Assembly: GCA_050942625.1 (NCBI GenBank)
Contig: JBMNNS010000036.1
Coordinates: forward strand, 1-15,208
Reading direction: 5' to 3'
DNA length: 15,208 nucleotides
Source: JBMNNS01 sp050942625
Lineage (GTDB): Bacteria > Bacillota > Dethiobacteria > DTU022 > UBA8154
Shown: in pieces, positions 6,585 through 13,878 of the stretch
How positions within the stretch are numbered: position 1 is the first letter of the stretch
Layout of the letters: every line of letters starts with the position of its first letter
Notes under the pieces: generated by a model
What the model was told of the DNA's origin: nothing
The model's database searches: none
What the model saw: the letters and a program-made list of their open reading frames with translations, nothing else
Position numbers and translations under genes: made by a program

Positions 6585-7523
6585 TTGGACGGTTTTATAA
6601 ACATACTTAAACCACCCGGCATGAGTTCTCATGATGTCGTAAAATTTCTAAGAAAATATTTTCCTGGCACAAAAATTGGCCATGGCGGCACCCTTGACCC
6701 TGGTGCAGCCGGGGTTTTACCTGTTATGCTGGGCAAGGCTACCAGGCTTTCTTCTTGCCTGATGGGCTTTCCAAAGATATACAGGGCAGAACTGTGTTTG
6801 GGTATAACTACAGACACAGCAGATTCACATGGCAGGATTGTTTCCCGACGACCTCTTCTTCATTTTAATATGGACAATCTTGAAGGAGTTCTACATTCCT
6901 TTACTGGGGAAATAAGGCAAGTCCCCCCTATGTTTTCGGCAATTAAAAAGGATGGTAAAAAATTGTATGAATATGCCCGCAAAGGTATTACCATTGAACG
7001 CAAGGCGCGCCGGGTAAAAATATTTTTTATTAAGGTTATTGACTATTTCCCTCAGCAAAAGATTCTTTTGGAAATAAAATGTTCAATGGGAACATATATA
7101 AGAACACTTTGTGCGGATATTGGCGAAACCCTTGGCTGCGGGGGACACATGTCCTTTTTGCTTAGGAAAGAAGTAGGAAAATTTAAACTAGGGGATGCAC
7201 AAACCCTCAATAAATTGCAACTCCTGGCAAAGGAAAACCGTCTCTCTTCTGTTATCCTTCCCCTGGATTACATTTTTGAACGTTCAAAAGGTGTTACACT
7301 AGATAATTATAATCTCAAGCTTTTGTACCAGGGGCGTCCTGTAGCGTTGGAAGCAATAAAGAAAGATTTTGGGCCTGACTTGTCTTCTTTGCCCGTTGAC
7401 GGAAATATTTTCCCAATATATACTACAGGCAGTGAATTTGTCGCATTGGCTAGTTGGGAAAAAGATAAAATGTCAAATTATTTTCTAAAACCAAAAAAAA
7501 TCTTTAACACTACGGTTGTATAA
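6585..7523 (+). CDS. truB: tRNA pseudouridine-55 synthase TruB
   Basis: TruB isomerises U55 in the T-loop of nearly all tRNAs. The 312-residue protein starts with DGFINILKPPGMSSHDVV. It then shows the catalytic block GHGGTLDPGAAGVLPV with nucleophile Asp38, YRAELCLGITTDTADSHG, and QVPPMFSAIKKDGKKLYEYAR. A C-terminal PUA-like segment follows (about 245-305, including VDGNIFPIY). I chose TTG at 6585 because it is 6 bases after the nrnA stop, has CGGAGTGATC (6571-6580) as ribosome binding site, and gives the normal family N-terminus. It precedes ribF by 8 bases. Confidence 0.96.
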   Translation: MDGFINILKPPGMSSHDVVKFLRKYFPGTKIGHGGTLDPGAAGVLPVMLGKATRLSSCLMGFPKIYRAELCLGITTDTADSHGRIVSRRPLLHFNMDNLEGVLHSFTGEIRQVPPMFSAIKKDGKKLYEYARKGITIERKARRVKIFFIKVIDYFPQQKILLEIKCSMGTYIRTLCADIGETLGCGGHMSFLLRKEVGKFKLGDAQTLNKLQLLAKENRLSSVILPLDYIFERSKGVTLDNYNLKLLYQGRPVALEAIKKDFGPDLSSLPVDGNIFPIYTTGSEFVALASWEKDKMSNYFLKPKKIFNTTVV

Positions 7524-7531
7524 GGTGAATT

Positions 7532-8494
7532 ATGAAATTAGTAAATGGTATAAATAACTATGAAGCTCGTGGACAAAAGCTGGTACTTGCTCTGGGAAAT
7601 TTTGATGGACTGCATTTAGCCCACAGGAAGATCATAGAAAAAACTGTCTGTAAAGCTAAAAAAGCAGGGCTTAAAAGTGCTGTTTTTCTACTGGACCCCC
7701 ATCCGCTCAAAGTTCTCCGCCCCCATTTGAATATTTTATTTCTTTCTTCCCTGGAAGAAAAAGCAGCTATGTTGGAAAGCCTTGGAATTGATTATTTGGT
7801 CATTGAAGAATTTAATAATGAATTTTCAATAATTTCTCCCTATAATTTTGTAAAGGAATATCTGGTTTCCCGCCTTAAAACAGCAGTGGTTGTGGTTGGT
7901 TATGATTATACCTTTGGGCAGGGGGGTAAAGGCTCGCCCCAGGATTTAATACAATGGAGCGATGAGTTCAATTATAAAGTCGAAATAATGCCTCCCATTA
8001 TGGATAATAACGAACTAATCAGTAGTTCCCTGATCAGGGAACTAATAACTAGGGGTGAACTCGAAAAGGCCTCTCGTTGTTTGGGATATTATTTCCAAAG
8101 GAAAGGAAAGGTCGTTTATGGGGAAGGCAGGGGCAAAAAGTTAGGTTTCCCAACTGCAAACCTGATGATAGCCCCAGATCTTTTAATACCTTCCAACGGC
8201 GTTTACCTGTGTTTAGCGTTATGGAAGGAACGTAAGCTATTTGGCTTGACCAATATTGGTAAAAAACCAACCTTTTGCAAGGGTGAACAGGTATTTGTTG
8301 AAATGTATTTGTTTGATTTTGGGGAAAATATCTATGGGGAAGAGTTAACTGTTAAATTTTTGCACAAGATTAGGGAAGAAAGAACTTTTGCCAGTGCTTC
8401 CTATTTAGTTAAACAGATTCAGTCTGATATTGCGTTAGCCAAAAGTTTAATTACCCAAAAATATGCTTTTTTGCTCAAGGAAGGGTCTTTCTAA
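7532..8494 (+). CDS. ribF: Bifunctional riboflavin kinase / FMN adenylyltransferase RibF
   Basis: RibF converts riboflavin to FMN and then FAD in the cytosol. The 320-residue protein has the N-terminal nucleotidyltransferase domain with LGNFDGLHLAH (21-31), whose GNFDG and H28/H31 are the family's nucleotide-binding motif, and a C-terminal flavokinase domain (about 183-310). The kinase shows RGKKLGFPTANL with PTAN at 207-210, NGVYLC, NIGKKPTF and YGEELTVKFLHKIREERTF. The canonical GVHLGH and NIGxRPTF each differ slightly, which is normal variation. The ribosome binding site AAGGTG (7522-7527) overlaps the truB stop. This is the last gene of the rimP operon; a new promoter follows 19 bases after its stop. 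Confidence 0.96.
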   Translation: MKLVNGINNYEARGQKLVLALGNFDGLHLAHRKIIEKTVCKAKKAGLKSAVFLLDPHPLKVLRPHLNILFLSSLEEKAAMLESLGIDYLVIEEFNNEFSIISPYNFVKEYLVSRLKTAVVVVGYDYTFGQGGKGSPQDLIQWSDEFNYKVEIMPPIMDNNELISSSLIRELITRGELEKASRCLGYYFQRKGKVVYGEGRGKKLGFPTANLMIAPDLLIPSNGVYLCLALWKERKLFGLTNIGKKPTFCKGEQVFVEMYLFDFGENIYGEELTVKFLHKIREERTFASASYLVKQIQSDIALAKSLITQKYAFLLKEGSF

Positions 8495-8513
8495 AAAGGG
8501 TATTTGTGTAATG

Positions 8514-8542
8514 TTTACAAAGTTTCTGTGATATGATAAAAT
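8514..8542 (+). promoter_or_regulatory. Sigma-A promoter of rpsO(-pnp)
   Basis: The -35 is TTTACA (8514-8519). A 17-base spacer leads to -10 TAAAAT (8537-8542), with an extended -10 TGA at 8534-8536. Transcription should start near 8549, giving a leader of about 60 bases. There is no terminator between ribF and this promoter, so ribF readthrough can also supply rpsO. Confidence 0.65.
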
Positions 8543-8589
8543 TTTTTTGATCATGGGTTGCATTTTTTAGTTAAAATCGGAAGATGTGG

Positions 8590-8603
8590 ACCTGAGGAGG
8601 TGA
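8590..8603 (+). promoter_or_regulatory. rpsO Shine-Dalgarno in a small potential hairpin
   Basis: The ribosome binding site AGGAGGTGA (8595-8603) lies 10 bases (GGAGG to start) from the TTG start. ACCT (8590-8593) can pair with AGGT (8598-8601), partly hiding it. Autogenous control by S15 binding to its own leader is known in several bacteria. Whether this 60-base leader forms an S15 site cannot be decided by eye; four pairs alone are weak. Confidence 0.3.
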
Positions 8604-8610
8604 AATTTTT

Positions 8611-8880
8611 TTGTCTATAAAAAACGAAATTAAGAATGGCATTATTAGGCAACATAAGCTTCATGATAGCGATACCGGTTCTCCTGAAGTGCAAATTGCC
8701 ATACTTACCGAAAGAATAAATCAGCTGACTGAACATCTTAAATTCCATAAAAAAGATTTTCACTCCAGGCGGGGTTTATTGAAAATGGTAGGGAAAAGAA
8801 GGGGTTTATTAAATTATTTAAGGGATAAAAAGCCGGAAAGATATCGTAATATCATTACAAAACTTGGCTTGCGGAAATAA
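8611..8880 (+). CDS. rpsO: 30S ribosomal protein S15
   Basis: S15 is a primary 16S rRNA-binding protein of the central domain and forms bridge B4 with the 50S subunit. The protein has the usual 89 residues. The family core is DTGSPEVQIAILTERINQLTEHL, then HKKDFHSRRGLLKMVGKRRGLLNYL (with the rRNA-contacting HS/RRGL residues), ending in ITKLGLRK. It begins with TTG, supported by AGGAGGTGA upstream and by family length. It has its own promoter and is followed by an intrinsic terminator before pnp, the conserved rpsO-pnp arrangement. Confidence 0.98.
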   Translation: MSIKNEIKNGIIRQHKLHDSDTGSPEVQIAILTERINQLTEHLKFHKKDFHSRRGLLKMVGKRRGLLNYLRDKKPERYRNIITKLGLRK

Positions 8881-8896
8881 TAATTAGAGCTAATTA

Positions 8897-8920
8897 AAAA
8901 GCGGGGTCTCCCCGCTTTTC
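8897..8920 (+). terminator. Intrinsic terminator between rpsO and pnp
   Basis: AAAAGCGGGG (8897-8906) pairs perfectly with CCCCGCTTTT (8910-8919) across a TCT loop, giving a 10-bp stem with six GC pairs. The U-tract is only four bases and is part of the stem, so readthrough into pnp is likely. The pnp ribosome binding site begins about 10 bases later. Confidence 0.8.
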
Positions 8921-8943
8921 TAAAAGTAAAAGGAGGTTGTTGT

Positions 8944-11124
8944 TTGGAAACTTTTCAGTTAGATGTCGCCGATAGAACATTGATTGTTGAAATAGGGAAG
9001 ATGGCCAAGCAAGCCAGTGGATCTGCATTAATACGCTATGGAGATACAGCTATTTTAGTTGCGGCTACTGTTTCTAAGGAACCGCGGGAAGGGGCAGATT
9101 TTTTACCCCTAACAATAGATTATGAGGAAAGACTTTATGCTGTTGGCCGTATCCCGGGGGGGTTTATTAAGAGGGAAGGCAGGCCAACAGAGAAGGCAAT
9201 ACTGGCTGCCAGACTTACCGATAGACCACTCCGGCCACTTTTCCCCGAAAAATTCCGCAATAGTATCCACGTTGTTACACATGTGCTTTCTGTTGACCAG
9301 GATTGTGTTCCAGAACCCTTATCAATTATTGGTGCCTCTATAGCCCTTTCTATTTCAAAGATACCTTTTGCCGGCCCGGTTGCTGCTGTTAACGTTGGTT
9401 TAATTGATGGCAAACCCGTTATAAACCCTACCGTTGAACAGAAAGAATTAAGTACACTTAATTTAGTAGTAGCTGGAACAGAGGATGCCATAATGATGGT
9501 TGAGGCCTCAGCAGAGGAAGTCAGTGTGGACCAGGTTTTAGAAGCAATTATGGCTGGACATGAGTGTATAAAAAAAATAATTGCATTACAACAAGATATT
9601 ATTGCAAAAGTAGGTCAAGAAAAAATAGAGCTGGACTTTACTGAGCCAGATCCACAAATAAAGGCTGAGGTTGAACAGTATTGTGAAGAAAAAATTAAAA
9701 CTGCTTTAAGGAACGTAGATAAAGCCACCAGAGAGGATCAATTAGAGGAAGTAAAAAGGGAAACATTGGAGCATTTCCTGGAAATTTACCCGGAAAGTGA
9801 AAAGGATATTAAGAAAATTTTAGATAACCTTGTTAAAAAAGTCCTTCGTACCATGATACTTGATGAAAAGGTACGTCCTGATGGCAGAGCCTGGGATGAA
9901 ATAAGACCAATTTCTTCCGAGGTACAGCTTTTTAAACGGACCCATGGTTCTTCTCTTTTTACCAGAGGGCAAACCCAGGTTTTAAATATTTGCACCCTCG
10001 GGGCTCTCAGGGATATGCAAATTTTAGATGGGCTGGGCATTGAAGAATCAAAAAGGTTTATACATCACTATAATTTCCCTCCTTACAGTGTTGGGGAAAC
10101 AGGTTTTATGCGTGGCCCCGGAAGACGTGAAATAGGCCATGGATCCCTGGCCGAAAAAGCCCTTAAAGGGGTGATCCCCGGGGAGGAAGAATTTCCCTAC
10201 ACACTACGGCTGGTATCGGAGGTTTTAGAGTCCAACGGTTCTACATCCATGGGAAGTGTTTGTGCCGGGACCTTGTCTTTAATGGATGCAGGTGTCCCTA
10301 TAAAGGCTCCCGTTTCAGGGATAGCAATGGGACTAATTAAAGAGGATGACAAAATAGCAATCCTTTCAGACATACAGGGAATAGAAGACTTTCTAGGAGA
10401 TATGGACTTTAAGGTTGCCGGAACAAAGAAGGGTATCACAGCCTTGCAAATGGATATCAAAATAAAAGGTTTATCCCGTGAAATATTAAAAGAGGCGTTA
10501 GAAAAAGCAAGAGAGGGTTATCTATTTATTCTCGATAAAATGATGGAAACTATTAGTGAACCCAGAAAACAAATTTCTTCTTTTGCGCCCCGTATTTTCA
10601 CTATGCAAATAGATCCTGATAAAATAAGAGACGTTATTGGGCCTGGGGGCAGGATTATCAATAAAATTATTGCAGAAACAGGGGCAGAAATTGATATAGA
10701 GCCTGACGGCAAAATCTTTATAGTGACTTTAAATGCCGAGGCAGGTGAAAAGGCTCAGAAAATGATAGAAGATTTGACAACAGATGTAGAACCAGGTAAG
10801 GTATATCTTGGCAAGGTGACCCGTACCGAAAAATATGGTGCTTTTGTAGAAATTCTGCCCGGTAAAGAAGGGCTGGTGCATATCTCCCACCTTGACAATT
10901 TCAGGGTAAATACTACGGAGGAAGTGGTAAATGTTGGCGAGCAAGTGTTAGTGAAGGTCCTTGATATTGATGATAAAGGCAGAATAAACCTGTCCAGGAA
11001 AGAAGCACTGCCTGATTACGAACCCCCTCCAAGGGGTTATGAGCGTAAGGATAGAAGGGCTAACAGTGGGAAAGACCCCCATTACCGGAAACGTAATAAA
11101 GAAATAAAAAAACATAAGCCATAG
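8944..11124 (+). CDS. pnp: Polyribonucleotide nucleotidyltransferase (PNPase)
   Basis: PNPase degrades RNA 3' to 5' by phosphorolysis as a trimeric ring and can also add tails. The 726-residue protein has two RNase PH domains (about 1-145 and 320-530) joined by a helical domain. KH (about 555-615, IRDVIGPGGRIINKI) and S1 (about 622-692, GKVYLGKVTRTEKYGAFVE) domains follow, then a basic tail ending KKHKP. The active RNase PH copy shows RGPGRREIGHGSLAEKAL, LESNGSTSMGSVCAG and DIQGIEDFLGDMDFKVAG (476-493), keeping the phosphate-binding and acidic metal residues. The TTG start has AGGAGG at 8931-8936 with 7 bases of spacing. I see no promoter between the rpsO terminator and pnp, so expression probably depends on readthrough. 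Confidence 0.98.
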   Translation: METFQLDVADRTLIVEIGKMAKQASGSALIRYGDTAILVAATVSKEPREGADFLPLTIDYEERLYAVGRIPGGFIKREGRPTEKAILAARLTDRPLRPLFPEKFRNSIHVVTHVLSVDQDCVPEPLSIIGASIALSISKIPFAGPVAAVNVGLIDGKPVINPTVEQKELSTLNLVVAGTEDAIMMVEASAEEVSVDQVLEAIMAGHECIKKIIALQQDIIAKVGQEKIELDFTEPDPQIKAEVEQYCEEKIKTALRNVDKATREDQLEEVKRETLEHFLEIYPESEKDIKKILDNLVKKVLRTMILDEKVRPDGRAWDEIRPISSEVQLFKRTHGSSLFTRGQTQVLNICTLGALRDMQILDGLGIEESKRFIHHYNFPPYSVGETGFMRGPGRREIGHGSLAEKALKGVIPGEEEFPYTLRLVSEVLESNGSTSMGSVCAGTLSLMDAGVPIKAPVSGIAMGLIKEDDKIAILSDIQGIEDFLGDMDFKVAGTKKGITALQMDIKIKGLSREILKEALEKAREGYLFILDKMMETISEPRKQISSFAPRIFTMQIDPDKIRDVIGPGGRIINKIIAETGAEIDIEPDGKIFIVTLNAEAGEKAQKMIEDLTTDVEPGKVYLGKVTRTEKYGAFVEILPGKEGLVHISHLDNFRVNTTEEVVNVGEQVLVKVLDIDDKGRINLSRKEALPDYEPPPRGYERKDRRANSGKDPHYRKRNKEIKKHKP

Positions 11125-11139
11125 GGTTTATGTTTTTTT
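11106..11139 (+). terminator. Intrinsic terminator overlapping the 3' end of pnp
   Basis: AAAAAAACATAAGCC (11106-11120) pairs with GGTTTATGTTTTTTT (11125-11139) around the tetraloop ATAG, with one G-U pair. The last six pnp codons form the 5' arm and the TAG stop (11122-11124) lies in the loop. The 3' arm ends in seven T. The A-tract/T-tract symmetry means it could act in both directions. Confidence 0.8.
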
Positions 11140-11224
11140 ATTTGAGTAGATTTATAAGGCATATCTTTTTTTATTTTAAATATTAATTTATAGAGAAAGG
11201 AATTTTAAAGGGGTATTCTAAAAA

Positions 11225-11905
11225 ATGAAGAAGGCTTCTTTTTTTTTAATTACCGGACTTGTTCTTGTGTTAGTAACAACCGGTATACTTAATACTGCGG
11301 GCCTATCTTACGCACCAGAACCTATATACCATGCAGAGGGGGTGGGAAAGAAAGTATTTTTTACTTTTAATGTCCTCTGGGAAATGAAGAATTTACAAAA
11401 CATCCTGGAGCTGCTTGATAAACATGAGGCTAAGGCAATTTTTTTTGTGACCGGTCATTGGTTAAAAAGGTTTCCAAATGAGGCAGCTGAAATCATAGCC
11501 CGTGGGCATCAGCTGGGGAATAAAACTGTTACCAACCGTTCTTTATTGCTACTAACAGAAGAAGAAATAACGGAAGAAATAGCAAACTTCAATACATTAA
11601 GCAAGGAATTGTTGGACTATAGCCCTACTTTTTTTCGCCCTTCTTATGGAGAATATACTCTTAGAATTGTCCGTCTTGCTGCCGAACAGGGTTGTACAAC
11701 CTTGTTATGGAGCATCAACGCCCTCATACTCCCAGGTATTGAAACTGAAATGATCTTTAGCCACCTTGAAGAAAATTTACACGATGGGGCTATTATCCTT
11801 TTCCATACAAATTCCCCTGAATTGGAAGAGACTCTGCCTGAAATAATTGATTTTCTGGAGTGGAAAGGGTATACCATAGGTTCCCCTATTTTATTAAACA
11901 GGTGA
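11225..11905 (+). CDS. Degenerate polysaccharide deacetylase-fold (CE4/NodB) secreted protein, YlxY-like paralogue
   Basis: This 226-residue protein starts with a signal peptide or anchor (KK, hydrophobic 6-22, possible cleavage after SYA 28-30). A NodB-like domain follows (about 43-222). Fold-defining parts are recognisable: AIFFVTGHWLKRFP (71-84), RGHQLGN (93-99), FFRPSYGEYT (136-145), LLWSI (160-164) and GAIILFHT (188-195). The catalytic residues are mostly gone. The TFDDG position reads FTFNV (N49), the metal-binding HxxxH is K100/N104, and motif-4 Asp is N165. The Arg of motif 3 (R138) and His of motif 5 (H194) remain. It is probably not an active deacetylase and may bind wall glycan. 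The ribosome binding site is weak (GGGG 11210-11213). It stops 7 bases before the next paralogue. Confidence 0.8.
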   Translation: MKKASFFLITGLVLVLVTTGILNTAGLSYAPEPIYHAEGVGKKVFFTFNVLWEMKNLQNILELLDKHEAKAIFFVTGHWLKRFPNEAAEIIARGHQLGNKTVTNRSLLLLTEEEITEEIANFNTLSKELLDYSPTFFRPSYGEYTLRIVRLAAEQGCTTLLWSINALILPGIETEMIFSHLEENLHDGAIILFHTNSPELEETLPEIIDFLEWKGYTIGSPILLNR

Positions 11906-11912
11906 GAATAAA

Positions 11913-12962
11913 ATGATTGTTTTCTTTGGTACCGGGAAATATAAGAAAATTTTAATTGTTATTATGGTTCTTATACTGCTCATAGGTAGTCTTTGTTTCT
12001 TGAAAGCTTTTCACAGGAACAGTCCTGGAACTCCATTAGCTTTTTATGACAAAACTGAAGCCGATGTTATTTTCTTGGAACAAAATATAGGAGGATATCC
12101 ACGCCAAAAGGTTGAGGAGATAGTAGTAGCTAAGTTAGGTGAATGGCAGGTAAATCCAATAGATGCCCTTTACGACCCTACAACAAACTGCATAGTCCCT
12201 GAAATTTGGGGCTATAGAGCCAATGCTGCAGAAACAGTGGAAAAAATTATTTCCGCTGCTGCTGGGGAAAAGGTTTTTCCTGTTTTAGAACCTTTGTTTC
12301 CGGAAGTAAATATTGCTGATTATCCTTCGGCATTGATCGAACGGGGTAACCCGGTTAAAAAAGAGATTAGTTTTATGGTTAATGTTGCCTGGGGAACAGA
12401 ACATGTGAAACCCATGCTCGATGTATTAGAAAAGGAAGAGGTCCCCGCAAATTTTTTTGTCGTGGGTAGATGGGCAAAAGAAAACGAGGACTTATTGCGG
12501 GAAATGGCTGAAAAAGGACACCTGCTCGGTAATCATGGGCATACGGATAGTGTTGTTTATACACAATTATCCCCCCAGGAAATAGAAAGCGGTTTGAAGG
12601 AAGTAAATGGAGTTGTGCAAACCTTAACGGGTAAAACACCTTTATTTTTTACCCCTCATAAAGGTGAATATAACAAACTGGTTCTGGAGGCGGTAGCCCG
12701 AGAAAACATGCGCACCGTTTTATGGTCACTTGATACTGTTGATTGGGATCTTCCTGGGGTTGAGAGTATGAAATCAAGGGTGTTAGATAACCTGCATAAC
12801 GGTGCAATAATACTCATGCATCCTACCGAAGACACGGTAACTTTTTTAAAAGAATCTATTCCTGTAATAAAAAAACAAGGCTTTTCCATAGTTACCTTAA
12901 CCCAGTTGTTTAATCCCGACTATCCTCAGGTAGGCTTTGCATTGGATGATCTTGATGAATAA
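11913..12962 (+). CDS. ylxY: YlxY-like deacetylase-fold protein with an N-terminal VanW/YoaR-type domain
   Basis: This 349-residue protein has an N-terminal transmembrane anchor (13-30), an N-terminal domain (about 48-138) and a NodB-like domain (about 150-335). Position after pnp and the NVAWG block (157-161) in place of TFDDG match the sporulation-associated YlxY group as I recall it. Motif 2 keeps H208 but has D212 where the second metal-binding His belongs. Motif 3 reads FFTPHKGEY, without the usual Arg. Motif 4 (LWSLDTVDW, 270-278) and motif 5 (ILMHPT, 300-305) are intact. Deacetylase activity is therefore doubtful. The N-terminal domain, with PIDALYDPTT, IWG and AAETVEKI, resembles that of the next gene's VanW protein. 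The ribosome binding site AGGTGAG overlaps the previous stop. The symbol rests on family and synteny, not experiment. Confidence 0.8.
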   Translation: MIVFFGTGKYKKILIVIMVLILLIGSLCFLKAFHRNSPGTPLAFYDKTEADVIFLEQNIGGYPRQKVEEIVVAKLGEWQVNPIDALYDPTTNCIVPEIWGYRANAAETVEKIISAAAGEKVFPVLEPLFPEVNIADYPSALIERGNPVKKEISFMVNVAWGTEHVKPMLDVLEKEEVPANFFVVGRWAKENEDLLREMAEKGHLLGNHGHTDSVVYTQLSPQEIESGLKEVNGVVQTLTGKTPLFFTPHKGEYNKLVLEAVARENMRTVLWSLDTVDWDLPGVESMKSRVLDNLHNGAIILMHPTEDTVTFLKESIPVIKKQGFSIVTLTQLFNPDYPQVGFALDDLDE

Positions 12963-13785
12963 AAAACTAATTATTACTATCAAAGGAACTACCCTGACTT
13001 TAATTTTTTTGTTAACGATCACTGGCTGCTTGACTTATAACATTCAGGATAGGTATAGGCGATATAAATTTGGTGTTCCAGCCGGAGTTTATTTGGGGGA
13101 TATCCTGGTGGAAAGGATGTTTGAGGATGAGGTTGAAGCCCTGGTAAACTCCCTAAACCGGGAAATTCTTACTAAACCCCGCAATGCTTACCTTGATTCT
13201 TATACGGGGCAAACACTTGCCGAGGGCTATGGGAAAAAAATTGACGTAACCGCTACAGTTAAGTTAATTATGAATTCAGAACCCCATACTGTGCATCAGC
13301 CTTTTTATATAACACTCGATCCCGAAATAACGGAAGAAGTTTATAAAAACATCAACACAAAAATTGGATCCTATTCGACCTGGTTTGGGGGCGGTAACAG
13401 GGGGGAAAATATCAGAATAGCAACCTATGCCATTAATAATAGCATAGTAGCTCCTGGTGATATTTTTTCGTTTAATGATGCAACAAAACCGCGTACACCC
13501 GAAAGGGGATATAAGCTTGCCCCTATTATCGTTGGTGGCAGTGTTGTTCCAGGCTATGGTGGAGGCATTTGCCAGGTTTCAACAACCTTATATAATGCAG
13601 TGTTGAATGCTAATCTGGAAGTTGTAGAACGTTACCCCCACAGCATGCCTGTTGATTATGTCCCACCGGGGAAAGATGCTACTGTTTCGGATTATCTTGA
13701 TTTTAAATTTAGAAACAACAGTAACAGGTTTGTCTTAATCAAAGCATCGGCATACAACCCTCTAATAGTAGAACTATGGCACTAA
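12955..13785 (+). CDS. VanW-family lipoprotein
   Basis: The 276-residue protein starts MNKKLIITIKG and has a lipobox ITGC, predicting lipidation of Cys25 after signal peptidase II cleavage and anchoring outside the membrane. Residues about 30-118 form the YoaR-type domain often described as putative peptidoglycan binding. The VanW domain (about 130-276) has GDIFSFND, GGGICQVSTTLYNA (202-215; conserved Cys206), ERYPHS (225-230), YVPPGKDATV and DFKFRNNS. There is no C-terminal G5 domain, unlike many clostridial members. The molecular function of VanW proteins is unknown; vanW occurs in some vancomycin-resistance clusters, but nothing else here suggests resistance. ATG 12955 gives an 8-base overlap (ATGAATAA) with the previous stop; TTG 12937 and ATG 12946 are alternatives. 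Confidence 0.88.
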   Translation: MNKKLIITIKGTTLTLIFLLTITGCLTYNIQDRYRRYKFGVPAGVYLGDILVERMFEDEVEALVNSLNREILTKPRNAYLDSYTGQTLAEGYGKKIDVTATVKLIMNSEPHTVHQPFYITLDPEITEEVYKNINTKIGSYSTWFGGGNRGENIRIATYAINNSIVAPGDIFSFNDATKPRTPERGYKLAPIIVGGSVVPGYGGGICQVSTTLYNAVLNANLEVVERYPHSMPVDYVPPGKDATVSDYLDFKFRNNSNRFVLIKASAYNPLIVELWH

Positions 13786-13800
13786 CTCATTTTATTGTCC

Positions 13801-13829
13801 TTGACAGGCTGAAATCGTAAAAATATACT
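13801..13829 (+). promoter_or_regulatory. Strong sigma-A promoter of dut
   Basis: TTGACA (13801-13806, perfect consensus), a 17-base spacer and TATACT (13824-13829, five of six) form the best promoter in the window. Transcription should start near 13836, about 43 bases before dut. No terminator separates it from vanW. Confidence 0.8.
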
Positions 13830-13878
13830 TATACTACATTCCCTTATCACACTCATCAAAGAGAAAAGGTGATCACAG

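Noticed and set aside
11140..11200. Possible sporulation sigma-factor promoter (GCATA, CATATC) before the first deacetylase-like gene
   Set aside because: No -35/-10 pair with proper spacing; the AT-rich spacer gives matches by chance.
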